Assembly: GCA_021502835.1 (NCBI GenBank)
Contig: JAKFGP010000020.1
Coordinates: 1-64,000 of the forward strand
From: Streptomyces thinghirensis
GTDB taxonomy: Bacteria > Actinomycetota > Actinomycetia > Streptomycetales > Streptomycetaceae
Length of the DNA: 64,000 bases
Reading direction: 5' to 3'
Shown here: positions 9,692 through 19,840 of the stretch, piece by piece
Layout of the letters: every line of letters begins with the position of its first letter
Position numbering within the stretch: the stretch's first letter is position 1
Made by a program: the position numbers and the translations under genes
The notes under the pieces: generated by a model
The model's input: the letters and a program-made list of their open reading frames with translations, nothing else
Databases searched by the model: none
What the model was told of the DNA's origin: nothing

Positions 9692-11316
9692 GTGCGCTCC
9701 TGGACGGACACTCTCCGCTTCGCCTTCCAACCGGTGGTCAATCTGATGACCGGCGGGGTCGCGGCGCTGGAGATACTCGCCCGCCCGGAGACCGGCGACA
9801 TCCTGGCCGAGGCGCGCCGTGACCCCGAACTCGACGGCCGGCTGGTGGTGGCGGCGTCCCGCGCGGCGGTGCGCAAGGAGACGCTGCTGCCGTTGCACGT
9901 CAACGTGTTCGCGGGCACCCTCGCCGACCTCGGTGGCCTGCAAGGTCTGCACGGCGCCGTGCGGGAGGCGGGGCGGATGCCGTGGGAGGTGACGGTCGAC
10001 GTCTGTCCGCCGTACACGCATGTGCCGCGGCGGGCTCTGCTGGAGGCGGTGAGCGCGTTGCGGGGCCAGGGGTTCCGGGTCTGTGCGGACGGGGTCGGTG
10101 ACGGGGACGCGCCGCTGCGGCTGCTGACGGATCTGGCGCCGGAGCTGGTGAAGCTCGACGCGTCGTTGCTGGCCCGGCCGGCGGCCGTACGGGCGATGCG
10201 GGTGCTGTGCGACGAGTTGGGCGCGCTGCTGTCCGTCGAGGGCGTCGAGACGGAGTCGCAATGCGCTGCCGCGCGGGCGGCCGGGGCGCAGTTGGCGCAG
10301 GGGAGTTGTTCGCGCCGCCCGCGCGGCTGCCGGCGGCGGACGTGTACGTTCCGCCCGGCTCCCCGGCGTCGTACCGGCACCGCGTTCGGGGCCCTCGGTA
10401 CGGCAGTTCGTACGGCCGGCCGCGTTGCTGCCCGCGACCGCCTCGGCGGGGCAGGTGCGGGCGCTGCTGACCGGGGCGCCGGACGTGTCCGGGGTGCTGC
10501 TCGTGGACCGGAACGGCGTCCCTGTGCGGTCGGTGCACCGCTCCCGCTTCCTGCTGTCGATGTCGGGGCGCTACGGGCTCGCCCTGTACGCCGACCGGCC
10601 CGCCGCGAAGCTCGGCGACCCGCCGCGGACGGTGGGCGTCGACGCGACGGCCTGGGAGGTACTGGACGTGGTCGCCGTCGGCGGCCGGGGCCGCACGTCG
10701 GACGACGTGGCCGTGGTCGACGTGTCCGGGCGGTGTGTCGGCGTCGTGCGGCTCGCGGACCTCGTGCGGGCGCTGGCCGAGAACCGGGTGGAGGAGGCGG
10801 CCGGGCTCAATCCGCTGACCCGGCTGCCCGGTTCGGACGCGATCACGGGAGAGGTGGACCGGCGGATCGCGGACGGGCGGGCGTTCGCGCTGAGCTGGCT
10901 CGATGTGGACCACTTCAAGCAGGTCAACGACGGGGCCGGGTTCGCGGCGGGCGACGAGCTGATCCGGGCGGTCGGGCGGGCGCTGGCACAGACGGCGGCG
11001 GGGTCCGCGCGCGTGGGGCACATCGGCGGTGACGACTTCCTGGTGCTCACCGACCCGGAAGGGCTGGATCCGCTGGCCGCCTCCGTGCTGGACGTGCCGT
11101 GGTCGGCCGGCGGGCGGCCCGTGACGCTGTCGTTGGCGACGGTCCTGTGCCCACCGGGCAGTGTGCCGGACCACCGGCAGGCGGCGGCCTGGCTGGCGCC
11201 GCTGAAGAAGGCCGCGAAGGGGGCTGCGCGGGGCGAGTTGGGTGCTGGGCCGGGCGGGCACGTCGGGGCACGAGGTCCGACGCGGGTCGGACCGGGCGAC
11301 GGCGACGGCGGGGTGA
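9692..11316 (+). CDS. EAL-CBS-GGDEF cyclic-di-GMP signalling protein, order reversed
   Basis: This cytoplasmic protein of about 540 residues starts at GTG 9692 (VRSWTDTLRFAFQPVV). The N-terminal half is an EAL-like fold: FQPVVNLMTGGVAALEILAR, then ELVKLDASLL and LLSVEGVETESQ. Several catalytic residues look changed (ALEILAR for EALxR, DGVGDGDA where DDFGTG is normal). A CBS-type region follows: VSGVLLVDRNGVPVRSV, then VGVVRLADLV. The C-terminal GGDEF domain has LSWLDVDHFKQVND and GHIGGDDFLVL. GGDDF is an acceptable cyclase signature. I infer a sensor-regulated cyclase with a degraded EAL domain. The stop at 11314 needs one frame shift near 11220. As read the frame runs on to 11774. Confidence 0.85.
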
Positions 11317-11991
11317 CGCGGGCGGCTTCGGCGCCGCCGTCGCGTGGGTGCCCTCGGCGGCGCGGACGCGGGGGCGCCCTCGACAGCGCCGACACGGGGG
11401 CGCCGGGAGGGGCGGCGCCCTGGGTGGTGAGGGCGGCGTCGACGAGTCCGAGGGGCGGGAGGCTTGTTCGCCGGCACGCGCGCGTGCGGAGGCTGTTCGT
11501 CGGCACGCGCGCGTGCATGCGGTGTGCGCGGCACGCGTGGCACCGACCGCTGCGGCGGCGCGAGCGCGCCGAGGTGCGGGACGCTGTCCGCCCGCACCCG
11601 TGCCGTGCGGGCGTGATTCGCCGGCACGCGTGCGCACCGATCGCCGCGGCGCCACGAGCGCCCGTCCGCAACCACCGCCCAGGGGCGCCCGCGCGCACCC
11701 GTGCCGTGCGCGTTGTCCGGCAGGGTCCCGAAACGTTGCGGTCGGCCACCCTGACGCTCCCCGGGTGCCGGTGAACACTTCCGGTGTCAGTCGACATCGC
11801 CGTACATCTCGGCGTATTCCGGCACTGCGTCGCGCGGGCACTCCTGTGCTTCGAGGCCCACTCCCCCACGGGCGGTTCGGCTGCTACGGCACGCTCGTCA
11901 CTCACGCCCCGCGGCGGAGGTCGCCGGGGGAGACGTACCCCGCACAGGAGGACCGGGGCCGATCGCCCCGGGCCAGGGCCCAGGAGCCGCC
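11317..11991. other. Non-coding stretch rich in short GC palindromes, upstream of glpF
   Basis: I find no gene in these 675 bases. The first half has repeated dodecamer palindromes (CACGCGCGCGTG at 11475 and 11504) and related CGGCACGCG blocks, and AACACTTCCGGTGTC follows near 11772. The glpF ribosome site (CAGGAG near 11980) is at the end. No gylR-like IclR gene sits here, although glycerol operons of this genus often have one nearby. Confidence 0.5.
11475..11515. repeat. Tandem pair of CACGCGCGCGTG palindromes
   Basis: Two perfect dodecamer palindromes begin at 11475 and 11504, 29 bases apart, each preceded by CG(C/T)CGG. Further exact copies occur at 7056, 7585, 14353, 31003, 40996, 42578 and 43034. 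Confidence 0.85.
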
Positions 11992-12741
11992 ATGAGCAAC
12001 GGAGACATCTTCGTCGGCGAGATCATCGGTACCGCGATCCTCATCCTCTTCGGCGCGGGTGTCTGCGCCGCCGTGACTCTGAGGTACAGCAAGGCGCGGA
12101 CGTCGGGGTGGGTGGTGATCGCGTTCGGCTGGGGTTCGGTGTGCTGGCGGGCGCCTACACCGCTGCCCCGCTCTCCGGCGGGCATCTCAATCCCGCCGTC
12201 ACCCTCGGGATCGCCGTCGACACCGGCGAGTGGGGCAAGGTCTGGGTCTACGTGCTGGGGCAGTTCGTCGGCGCGATGATCGGTGCCGTTCTGTGCTACC
12301 TCACGTACTTCGCCCAGTTCCAGGCCAACGTCCGCAAGACCGGCACCACCGAGGGCACGGCGGACGAGCCGGTTCCGACGCTCGGCATCTTCTCCACCAT
12401 CCCGGAGATCCGGCACCCGGTCGCCAACCTGGTCACCGAGATCATCGCGACCGTCGGTCTCGTCCTGCCGATTCTCGCCTTCGGACTGACCGAGGGCCTC
12501 GGCGAGTCGGGGACGCTGGTGCTGATCGTGTCGCTGCTCGTCGTCGGGATCGGCCTCTCCCTCGGGGGGCCGACCGGCTACGCCATCAACCCCACCCGTG
12601 ACCTCGGCCCGCGCATCGTGCACACCTTCCTGCCGATCCCGAACAAGGGCACCTCCGACTGGGGTTACGCCTGGATCCCGGTGGTCGGCCCCGCTGATCG
12701 GCGGGGCGCTCGCCGGGCTCGTCTACAACCTGGCCTTCTGA
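11992..12741 (+). CDS. glpF: Glycerol uptake facilitator GlpF (aquaglyceroporin)
   Basis: This inner-membrane channel passes glycerol down its gradient for phosphorylation by GlpK, encoded 69 bases downstream. The ATG at 11992 follows an AGGAG site. The protein of about 249 residues has six membrane spans. The first pore motif is normal ([11 protein letters not shown]). The second is [12 protein letters not shown], with T where the classical NPA has A. The RD pair typical of glycerol-type channels is kept. Two frame breaks are needed, near 12140 and 12690. The C-terminus is [12 protein letters not shown]. Confidence 0.93.
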
Positions 12742-12809
12742 ACGGCCCACACAGAGCCGTCGCCTCCGCGTCGTCTCCCGCAGTCCTGAATCCAGCCCAA
12801 GGGGTAGCC

Positions 12810-14332
12810 ATGACGGACCACTCCACGAAGTACGTCGCCGCGATCGACCAGGGCACCACCTCGAGCCGCTGCATCATCTTCGACCAGGACGGCGCGATCG
12901 TCGCCGTCGACCAGCGCGAGCACCGCCAGATCTTCCCCAAGCCCGGCTGGGTGGAGCACGACGCCACCGAGATCTGGTCCAAGGTCCAGGCCGTGGTCGC
13001 CGGGGCGCTCGCCAACGCCGGGCTGCGCGCCGACCGGCTCAGCGCGCTGGGCATCACCAACCAGCGCGAGACGACGGTCCTGTGGGACCGCGCGACCGGC
13101 AAGCCGGTGCACAACGCCATCGTGTGGCAGGACACCCGTACGTCCGCGCTGTGCCGCCAGTTGGGCGGCACGGACGGGCAGGACCGTTTCCGCGAACAGA
13201 CGGGCCTGCCGCTGGCCAGCTACTTCTCCGGGCCCAAGGCGGCCTGGCTGCTCGACAACGTGCCCGGTCTGCGGGCCCGCGCCGAGAGCGCGGTGAGATC
13301 GCCTTCGGCACCATCGACTCCTGGCTCATCTGGAACCTGACCGGCGGCACCGACGGCGGGCGGCACGTCACCGACGTGACCAACGCCGGGCGCACCATGC
13401 TGATGGATCTCCGGTCACTTCAGTGGGACTCCTCCATTCTCTCGGCGATGAACATCCCCGAGGCCCTACTGCCCGAGATCAGGTCCTCCGCCGAGGTGTA
13501 CGGCACCGCCGTCGGCCAGCTCGCCGGCGTTCCCGTGGCGTCCGCCCTGGGCGACCAGCAGGCAGCCGTGTTCGGGCAGGCCTGCTACGACGTCGGCACG
13601 GCGAAGAACACGTACGGCACGGGCAGCTTCCTGCTGCTCAACACCGGTGACCGGCCCGTGCCGTCGAAGAGCGGGCTGCTGACCACCATGGGGTACAAGA
13701 TCGGTGACGAGGCGCCCGTCTACTGCCTGGAAGGGTCGATCGCCATCACCGGGGCCCTGGTCCAGTGGTTCCGCGACCAGCTCGGCATCATCCGCAGCGC
13801 CGACGAGATCGAACCGCTGGCGGCGAGCGTCGCGGACAACGGGGCGCGTACATCGTGCCCGCCTTCTCGGACTGTTCGCGCCGTACTGGCGCTCGGACGC
13901 GCGGAGGTCGTCACCGGCCTCACCCGGTACGTCACGAAGGCGCATCTGGCGCGCGCGGTGCTGGAGGCGACGAGCTGGCAGACGCGCGAGGTCGTGGACG
14001 CCATGTACCAGGACTCGGGGTGCGCATCACGACGCTGAAGGTCGACGGCGGCATGACGAAGAACAATCTGCTGATGCAGCACCAGGCGGACGTGCTGGGC
14101 GTGCCGCTGATCCGGCCCCGGGTGTCCGAGACGACCTGCCTGGGTGCCGCGTACGCGGCCGGACTGGCCACCGGTGTGGAACGGCCTCGACGAACTCAGG
14201 GCGCACTGGCAGCGGGACGTCGAGTGGGCACCCGCCATGGAGGCGTCGGTGCGGGACCGCGAGTACCGCAACTGGCGCAGGGCCGTGGAGAAGAGCTTCG
14301 GCTGGATGGAGGACGGCGACGGGGACGCCTAG
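12810..14332 (+). CDS. glpK: Glycerol kinase
   Basis: ATP-dependent phosphorylation of glycerol to glycerol-3-phosphate, the trapping step after GlpF. The start ATG at 12810 lies behind AAGGGG. Visible FGGY-kinase motifs are [16 protein letters not shown] (ATP site), [17 protein letters not shown] (with the glycerol-binding RE pair), [31 protein letters not shown] and [17 protein letters not shown] near the C-terminus. About 507 residues, the normal family length. Frame breaks near 13295, 13845, 14020 and 14178. A strong hairpin separates it from the convergent conservon. Confidence 0.95.
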
Positions 14333-14342
14333 GCGCCGGGCA

Positions 14343-14389
14343 GGCTCGGGGGCACGCGCGCGTGGGTGTCGTCGCCGTGCCCCCGAGCC
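14343..14389. terminator. Hairpin terminator between glpK and cvnD
   Basis: A perfect 14-bp stem, GGCTCGGGGGCACG (14343-14356) with CGTGCCCCCGAGCC (14376-14389), fills the 58 bases between the two convergent stops. Its left arm carries one of the window's CACGCGCGCGTG palindromes. It could serve both strands. Confidence 0.75.
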
Positions 14390-14390
14390 G

Positions 14391-14994
14391 TCATGGTGAC
14401 GACCCTGCGGCGGTCCGCCGCCTGGCCATGGCGTGCTGGACCACGCCGACGAGGACCTCCTTGACCGACTCCCGGTCACGCGCGTCACACATCACCAGGG
14501 GCACGTCGGCGTCGAGGTCGAGGGCCTGGCGGACGGTCTCGGCCGGATAGCGGGCCGATCCCTCGAAGCGGTTGACGCCGACGACGAACGGGATGGAGCG
14601 GCGTTCGAAGTAGTCGACGGCGGCGAAGCAGTCCCTCCAGGCGGCGCGTGTCGGCCAGGACGACGGCGCCGAGCGCGCCCTCGGAGAGCTCGTCCCACAT
14701 GAACCAGAACCGCTCCTGGCCCGGCGTGCCGAAGAGGTAGAGGACCAGGTCCTCGCGCAGGGTGATCCGTCCGAAGTCCATGGCGACGGTGGTGGTGTGC
14801 TTGCCCTCCACACCGCTGACGTCGTCCACGGGCCGCCCGGCCTCGGTGAGCAGTTCCTCGGTGCGCAGCGGCCTGATCTCGCTGACCGCGCCGACGAGCG
14901 TGGTCTTGCCGACGCCGAAGCCGCCGGCCACCAGGATCTTGAGCGTGACGGGCTCGACCGGCGGCTTGCCGCGCTGAGAACGCCCGAAGATCAT
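14391..14994 (-). CDS. cvnD: Conservon small GTPase CvnD (DUF/ATP-GTP-binding)
   Basis: This Ras-like GTPase is the last gene of the conservon. It is thought to associate at the membrane with CvnA-C as a G-protein-coupled-like complex. The ATG at 14994 gives [12 protein letters not shown]. The P-loop reads [16 protein letters not shown], the switch region [10 protein letters not shown], the G3-like motif [16 protein letters not shown], and the specificity region [10 protein letters not shown]. About 200 residues, normal for CvnD. One frame break near 14640. Stops three bases from the hairpin shared with glpK. Confidence 0.93.
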
Positions 14995-15065
14995 CGATCT
15001 CTTCTCCTTAACGCACCACTTGCAGTGCCGCTTGACGTGCCGGTCGTAGTACCCCGGAGGCCGCT

Positions 15066-15462
15066 TCACAGTGCCCTCAGTCCACTGATCACATCGCGCA
15101 GAATGTCCTCGTCCGGCAGTTCGGCCGGGGGCACGGGCCGGTTCACGTGGACGAGTTCGACGTCCACGAGGTCTCCGACCAGGACCCGCACGACCCCGAT
15201 GGGCAGGTCAGAGTTCGGCGGCGAGTTCGGCGACCGACTGCGGGGTGTCCCGGCACAGCCCGACGATGTCCACGTGCTCCGGGGAGAGCGTGACGTCCGC
15301 CTCCGGGTCGTCCGCGTGGGGTTCCGTGACGACCACCGCGATGAGGTCGAGGCGGTGCTGGGCCGCGCTGCTGGTGCGGCCACGCGTCATGGCGTACGGA
15401 CGGACGACGGGACCGGCCTCGTCGTCGAACCAGTGGTTTCTTCCCTGACCGTCTGCGCTCAT
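15066..15462 (-). CDS. cvnC: Conservon DUF742 winged-helix protein CvnC
   Basis: DUF742 proteins are the third conservon member, a small winged-helix-like partner of the roadblock protein and GTPase. The ATG at 15462 opens MSADGQGRNHWFDDEAGPVV, followed by the family signature VRPYAMTRGRT. LPIGVVRVLVGDLVD and the ending EDILRDVISGLRAL are also typical. About 131 residues. One frame break near 15208. It lies ten bases after the cvnB stop and about 70 bases before cvnD. Confidence 0.92.
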
Positions 15463-15472
15463 GTCATCCCAC

Positions 15473-15913
15473 TTACCCGCCCGAGGGCAGATCGGTGCGC
15501 GGAGCGGTGCCCAGGTGCACGCCGACCCGCTTGACGAGGAGGGTCATCTCGTAGGCGACCTGGCCGACGTCGGAGTCGGCGTCCGACAGGACGGCCAGGC
15601 AGCTGCCGTCGCCGGCGGCCGTGACGAACAGGAAGGCGTCGTCTACGAGTTCGACGACCGTCTGCCGGACGCTGCCCGCCTCGAAGTGACGGCCCACGCC
15701 CTTGGCGAGGCTGTGGAAACCGGACGCCACGGCGGCCAGGTGTTCGCTGTCCTCCCGGGGTCGAGGTCCTTGGAGGCCCCGGTCGCCAGACCGTCGCCGG
15801 ACAGGACGACGGCTTTGCGGATGCTCGCGACACGGTCCACCAGGTCGTCGAGGAGCCAGTTGAGCTCCCCCGGACCCGGTCGAGGTGTGGCCGGTCGCCT
15901 TCGGTGCGGTCAT
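15473..15913 (-). CDS. cvnB: Conservon roadblock/LC7 protein CvnB
   Basis: Roadblock/LC7-domain protein of about 146 residues that probably regulates the GTPase CvnD. The start ATG at 15913 (MTAPKATGHTSTGSGELNWL) lies behind GGGGACGG. The central fold reads VASIRKAVVLSGDGLATGAS, then GSCLAVLSDADSDVGQVAYE, ending at TAA 15473. One frame break near 15760, another near 15870. It begins 12 bases after the cvnA stop, consistent with translational coupling in the four-gene operon. Confidence 0.92.
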   Translation of the reverse strand: MTAPKATGHTSTGSGGAQLAPRRPGGPCREHPQSRRPVRRRSGDRGLQGPRPREDSEHLAAVASGFHSLAKGVGRHFEAGSVRQTVVELVDDAFLFVTAAGDGSCLAVLSDADSDVGQVAYEMTLLVKRVGVHLGTAPRTDLPSGG

Positions 15914-15924
15914 CGACCGTCCCC

Positions 15925-18789
15925 TTAGTCGTTCCTTGTGGTGCTTGTGGTGCTGTGCCGCCGGGGACGTCGTCCCCTCGGCGTTCTCCTCGCGGCCGCG
16001 CTGCCAGCCGCGCTGGAGCGAGGCCATACGGCTGCGTACTTCCTCGGCGTCACGGTCGGCGGGGTCGGAGCGGTCCTCGGCGGGCGGTTCGGGGCTCTGC
16101 CTGAGCTGGGGGTGCCGGGTTGGCCTGCCGGACGCGCCGGGCAGCGCGCCCGTGCCGGGTCCGGGGCGTCCGGGGGTACGCCCCCGGGGCGCCGGGTGGG
16201 CGGTCGGCGCGGCGCGCGCGGTCCTCGCCGTTGTCGGACGTGGAGCCCCCGCGATCGGGAGACGCGCCGCGACGGCGGGCAGGGAGCGACGGCAGTCCCT
16301 CGTCGGGGGCATCGCCACGGCCGTCGGCGCGGTCGTCGATCTCGTTCCGGGCGACGGCGGCGGGTGGGCAGGGCGGGCGGCTCGGCCGGTCGTGACCGCG
16401 GGTCGGTCCTGCCTTCCCGCGCGCTCGGCTCCTGCCGGGGGCACCTCGTCCGAGGTGTCCCGGGCGGCCTGTTCCGGTACCGGACGCCCGTGCGAGCTGA
16501 CCAGCTTGGGGGTCCGGCGACGGGGCAGCGCGACCGGCGCGTTCACCTCGTCCTCCTCCTCGCGCTGGCGCGCATCGCCCGTGTGGCCGGGGTCCTGGCG
16601 TCGCCGTTCGCCGCGGCGGGCCTCCTGGTCGTCGCCAGCCGCCACGAGGGAGCGGCGCGGGCGGAACAGGCCACCCCGTTCACTGTCCTCGTCGCCGAGC
16701 CCGCCCGGCAGGTCGTCCAGGGCGTCCAGGTCGACCGGCGCCTCGAGTTCGACCGGCCCGTCCAGCAGCGTGGCCGGGCGCCCCGGCAGCCGTGCGGGCA
16801 CGTGGGCGAGGGCGGAACGGCGGCTCTCCTCCCGCTCCTTCTCCTTGACGTGCTGGGGACGGTCCAGGCGGAAGCCGACGCCGTTGGTGTCCGGGGCGTC
16901 GTCCGTGAGCAGCGCGTCGGGGACGAAGACGACCGCGTGTGGTGCCGCCGTACGGGGAAGGCTGGAGGGACACCCGGACGTTCTGCCGCTGGGCGAGCCG
17001 GCTGACGACGAACAGGCCGAGCCGGTCGGTGTCGGACAGCTCGAACTCCGGTGTCTCCGGCGAGCCGCAGGTTGGCGTCGAGGAGGGCGTCGGCCGCCAT
17101 GCCGAGGCCGCGGTCGTGGATCTCCAGGGTGAAACCGTTGGCGACGCGCTCGCCCATGACCTGCACGGCGGTGTGCGGCGGCGAGAACACCGTGGCGTTC
17201 TCCAGGAGTTCGGCCACGAGGTGGGTGAGGTCGGCGACGGCCGGTCCGGTGACGGCGATGCGGGGCAGCCGGCGGACCTCGATGCGCTCGTAGTCCTCGA
17301 CCTCCGCGACGGCGGCCCGGACCACGTCCATGAGCTGGACGGGCTTGCGCCACGCCGCCTGGACGGGGCGGCTCCGGAGAGGATGACCAGGCCCTCCGCG
17401 TGCCGGCGCATGCGGGTGGTCAGATGGTCGAGGCGGAACAGGTCGGCCAGTTCCTCGGTGTCCTCGGTGCGGCGCTCCATGGTGTCGAGCAGGGTGAGCT
17501 GCTCGTGCAGCAGCACCTGGCTGCGGCGGGCGAGGTTGACGAACACCTCGGAGACGCCGGCACGGAGTTCGGCCTGCTTGACGGCGGCTTCCACGGCGGC
17601 ACGCTGGAGGGTGTTCAGCGCTCTGGCCGACCTCGCCCATCTCGTTCTTGTCGTACTCCAGGCGCGGCACCTCGGTCTCCACGTCCACCTGTTCGCCCGC
17701 CGAGAGGCGGCGCATCACGCTGGGCAGGCGGACACCGGACGCCTCGTGGGCGTCCAGGCGCAGTTGCCTGAGATCGCGGATGAGGGAGCGGCCGACGCGT
17801 ACGGACAGGAAGAGCGAGAACAGCAGGGCGATCAGGCCGAGAGCGCCGGCCACGACCACCTTGGCGATGGTGTTCATGGCGACCGGGTCGACCCGGTCCT
17901 GGTAGCGGTCGGCGGCGTGGTCGTCCAGGGCGCCGAGTTCGTCGAGCACGCTGCCGGCGGCGGTGTCCCAGCTCTTGGCGGTGACGCCGGCGGGCGGGCC
18001 GGCCTCACCGGCGACGGCCGCCTCCTCGGCGACGCGCAGGGGCGCGGAGGCGGCGTTCTTCCAGAAGCGCTGGTACCGCCCGCGTTCGGCGGCGGGCAGC
18101 AGCGGGAGGTTGATGTCGTACATCATGGTGCGCTGGGCCACGAGGTCGGAGACGTCGCGTATCTCACCGCGGGTGAGCCGGCCGGTGACCAGGGCGGAGC
18201 CGAGGAGGGCGTCCTCGCGGAGAGCAGCTCGCGGGCGCGGAGACGTTGACGAGGGCGCGGTACTGCTTGTCCAGGCTCACGTCGTCGACGACGTGGAGGT
18301 TGGCGAGCAGCTCGTGACAGGGTCGACCAGGCGGTTGTAGAGGCCGAGCGCCTGCGCGCGGTCGACGGTGCCGTCCTCGACGCTGCGGCGCAGCGAGCCG
18401 ATGCCGTCGAAGGCGTCCAGGACGGCGGTGAGCCGCTCCTCCTCGGCCTGGCCCAGCGCGTCGCGTACATCCGCGTTCGCGGCGTTGCCGCGGATCTCGG
18501 CAATGGCCTCGTCGGTGGCGGTGCGGCTGCGCTGCAGGGCGGAGAGCCCGTCGGAGGCGCGCGGGTCGGCGAGGTGGACGAGGGTCTGGCGGCGTTCCTG
18601 CTGGAGGACACGGACGGTGTCCTCGACCGGGTAGCCGATCTCCTCGACGACCGTCGAGACGCTGAACAGCCGGCCCGCCTCGCGTCCCGTCAGGACCGTG
18701 GCGAAGGCCCAGATCGCGGTCAGGGACACCAGCGGCACGAGGAGCAGCGCCACGATCTTCCGGCGGATCGACTTCCCGCGAAAGCGCAT
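15925..18789 (-). CDS. cvnA: Conservon sensor histidine-kinase-like protein CvnA (NIT domain)
   Basis: This large membrane sensor of about 955 residues heads the cvnABCD operon. The ATG at 18789 leads into IRRKIVALLLVPLVSLTAIW, the first membrane span. An extracytoplasmic nitrate-sensing-like helical domain follows, with ALNTLQRAAVEAAVKQAELR later in the cytosolic linker. A second span is VVVAGALGLIALLFSLFLSV near 17830. The HATPase region is recognisable: LVAELLENATVFSPPHTAVQ (N box), IHDRGLGMAADAL, and LGLFVVSRLAQRQNVRVSLQ. No phosphoacceptor H box is evident, as is usual in CvnA. A long low-complexity Pro/Arg/Ala tail ends near TAA 15925. Many frame breaks (18240, 18320, 17620, 17365, 17060 and 16950, among others). 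Confidence 0.9.
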
Positions 18790-19202
18790 GGCTCTCCCCC
18801 AGCTCGACCCCCACTGACAAGGGGTACACATGTACGTCAACAAACGGCGCGAGCCTACTACCGACGGACAGGTAACTCGAAGACCCGTCCGGAGGCGGAA
18901 CCTCCGCACCGGGGTCCGGTGATGGCCAGTTGTCCGGTCATTGGGGAGATTCCCCTCCCGGGATCCGGCGGCGGGCGGGACCGAGCACCCCTTCCGGTCT
19001 GGCGGGCGGATTGGCCGAAATTTTTCGACTGTGCGGGATTCCCGGGAATCTTGAGGGCTGGTCGTTCGTCATTCACTACGGGAAATGGAGGCGGAATCGG
19101 CCACAGTGAGCCGCATCCCGCCCCCGGGCGGCGTAAAGCAGCGCAAGCCGGGCAGCCAGAGGGGAGCCGTGTCTTCGGACACGGACGAGCTGTCTGCTGG
19201 CG
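18790..19202. other. Divergent promoter region between cvnA and a membrane protein
   Basis: No gene is seen in these 413 bases. A perfect 14-bp palindrome, GATTCCCGGGAATC, lies at 19037-19050 next to the least GC-rich run of the region (AAATTTTTCG near 19018), so it is a reasonable operator or promoter candidate for either flanking gene. Confidence 0.45.
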
Positions 19203-19799
19203 GTGGGGAGTGACATGTTGATGGGCACGGCGGAGCGGCGCAGGGCGCCCGAGGACGGCGGTGCGGCCGAATCGGCGGCCCGTTCGGTTGCCGAGGCGCC
19301 GGAGCGCGACATTCCGGCGGCCGGGCCGGACACGCCGGCACGTAAACGTCCGGAACGGTCGGAGGGACGGGAGGCGCGGGAAACGCCGGGAGCGCGGGAG
19401 CAGTCGCCCTACCGGCCGTTGTGGACGGAGGAGCCCGCGCGGCGACGCCGTCTGCCGGATCCGGTGCGTACGGCGGCCGTGCGCGCGGTACTCGTCGTCG
19501 CCGTGACGCTGATAATGGCGATGGTGGCCTTCCTGTGCACGATGGCGGGGTCCTGGCTGGCGTTCCCCATGGTGATCGGCAGCGTGGCGGGCACGGTTGT
19601 GGCCACGTGGGGCGTGCTGGACGTCTGGGTGACGCGGCAGGTCTGGAATCAGCGGCACGGCGTGGTGTCGATGCCGAGCAGCACCGCGCGGGCCATGCGC
19701 CGCGAGCGCCGGCGGGCCAGGCGGCAGGCCCGGTCCGCGGAGCGGGTCCAGGAGCGGATACGCCGACGGGGTGGCGCGGGGCAGTTGTCGCACCCCTGA
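19203..19799 (+). CDS. Hypothetical membrane protein with two adjacent spans
   Basis: I do not recognise a family. The reconstructed 198-residue protein is open as read, without frame breaks. The possible starts are GTG 19203, ATG 19215 and ATG 19221. GGGGAG at 19205-19210 favours one of the two ATGs. A disordered charged N-terminus (about 100 residues rich in Glu, Arg and Pro) leads into two hydrophobic spans, VRAVLVVAVTLIMAMVAFLC and WLAFPMVIGSVAGTVVATWG. The C-terminal tail is strongly basic (RRERRRARRQARSAERVQER). The layout suggests a small membrane anchor with cytosolic tails. Confidence 0.75.
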   Translation: MGSDMLMGTAERRRAPEDGGAAESAARSVAEAPERDIPAAGPDTPARKRPERSEGREARETPGAREQSPYRPLWTEEPARRRRLPDPVRTAAVRAVLVVAVTLIMAMVAFLCTMAGSWLAFPMVIGSVAGTVVATWGVLDVWVTRQVWNQRHGVVSMPSSTARAMRRERRRARRQARSAERVQERIRRRGGAGQLSHP

Positions 19800-19840
19800 G
19801 CGGCCGGGTGAAGGGGCCGGGTTCCGACAGTGGCCACCCT

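Noticed and set aside
9900..11675. A 591-residue minus frame opposite the c-di-GMP gene
   Set aside because: It is antisense to a coherent EAL-CBS-GGDEF protein and has no recognisable domain.
11784..11991. A gylR-like regulator upstream of glpF
   Set aside because: No IclR helix-turn-helix or domain text is present. The forward frame reads straight into glpF without motifs.
15473..17353. A 626-residue minus frame joining the end of cvnA to cvnB
   Set aside because: It is produced by frame breaks. The two families are separate proteins in every conservon, and a TAA at 15925 followed by a ribosome site fits two genes.
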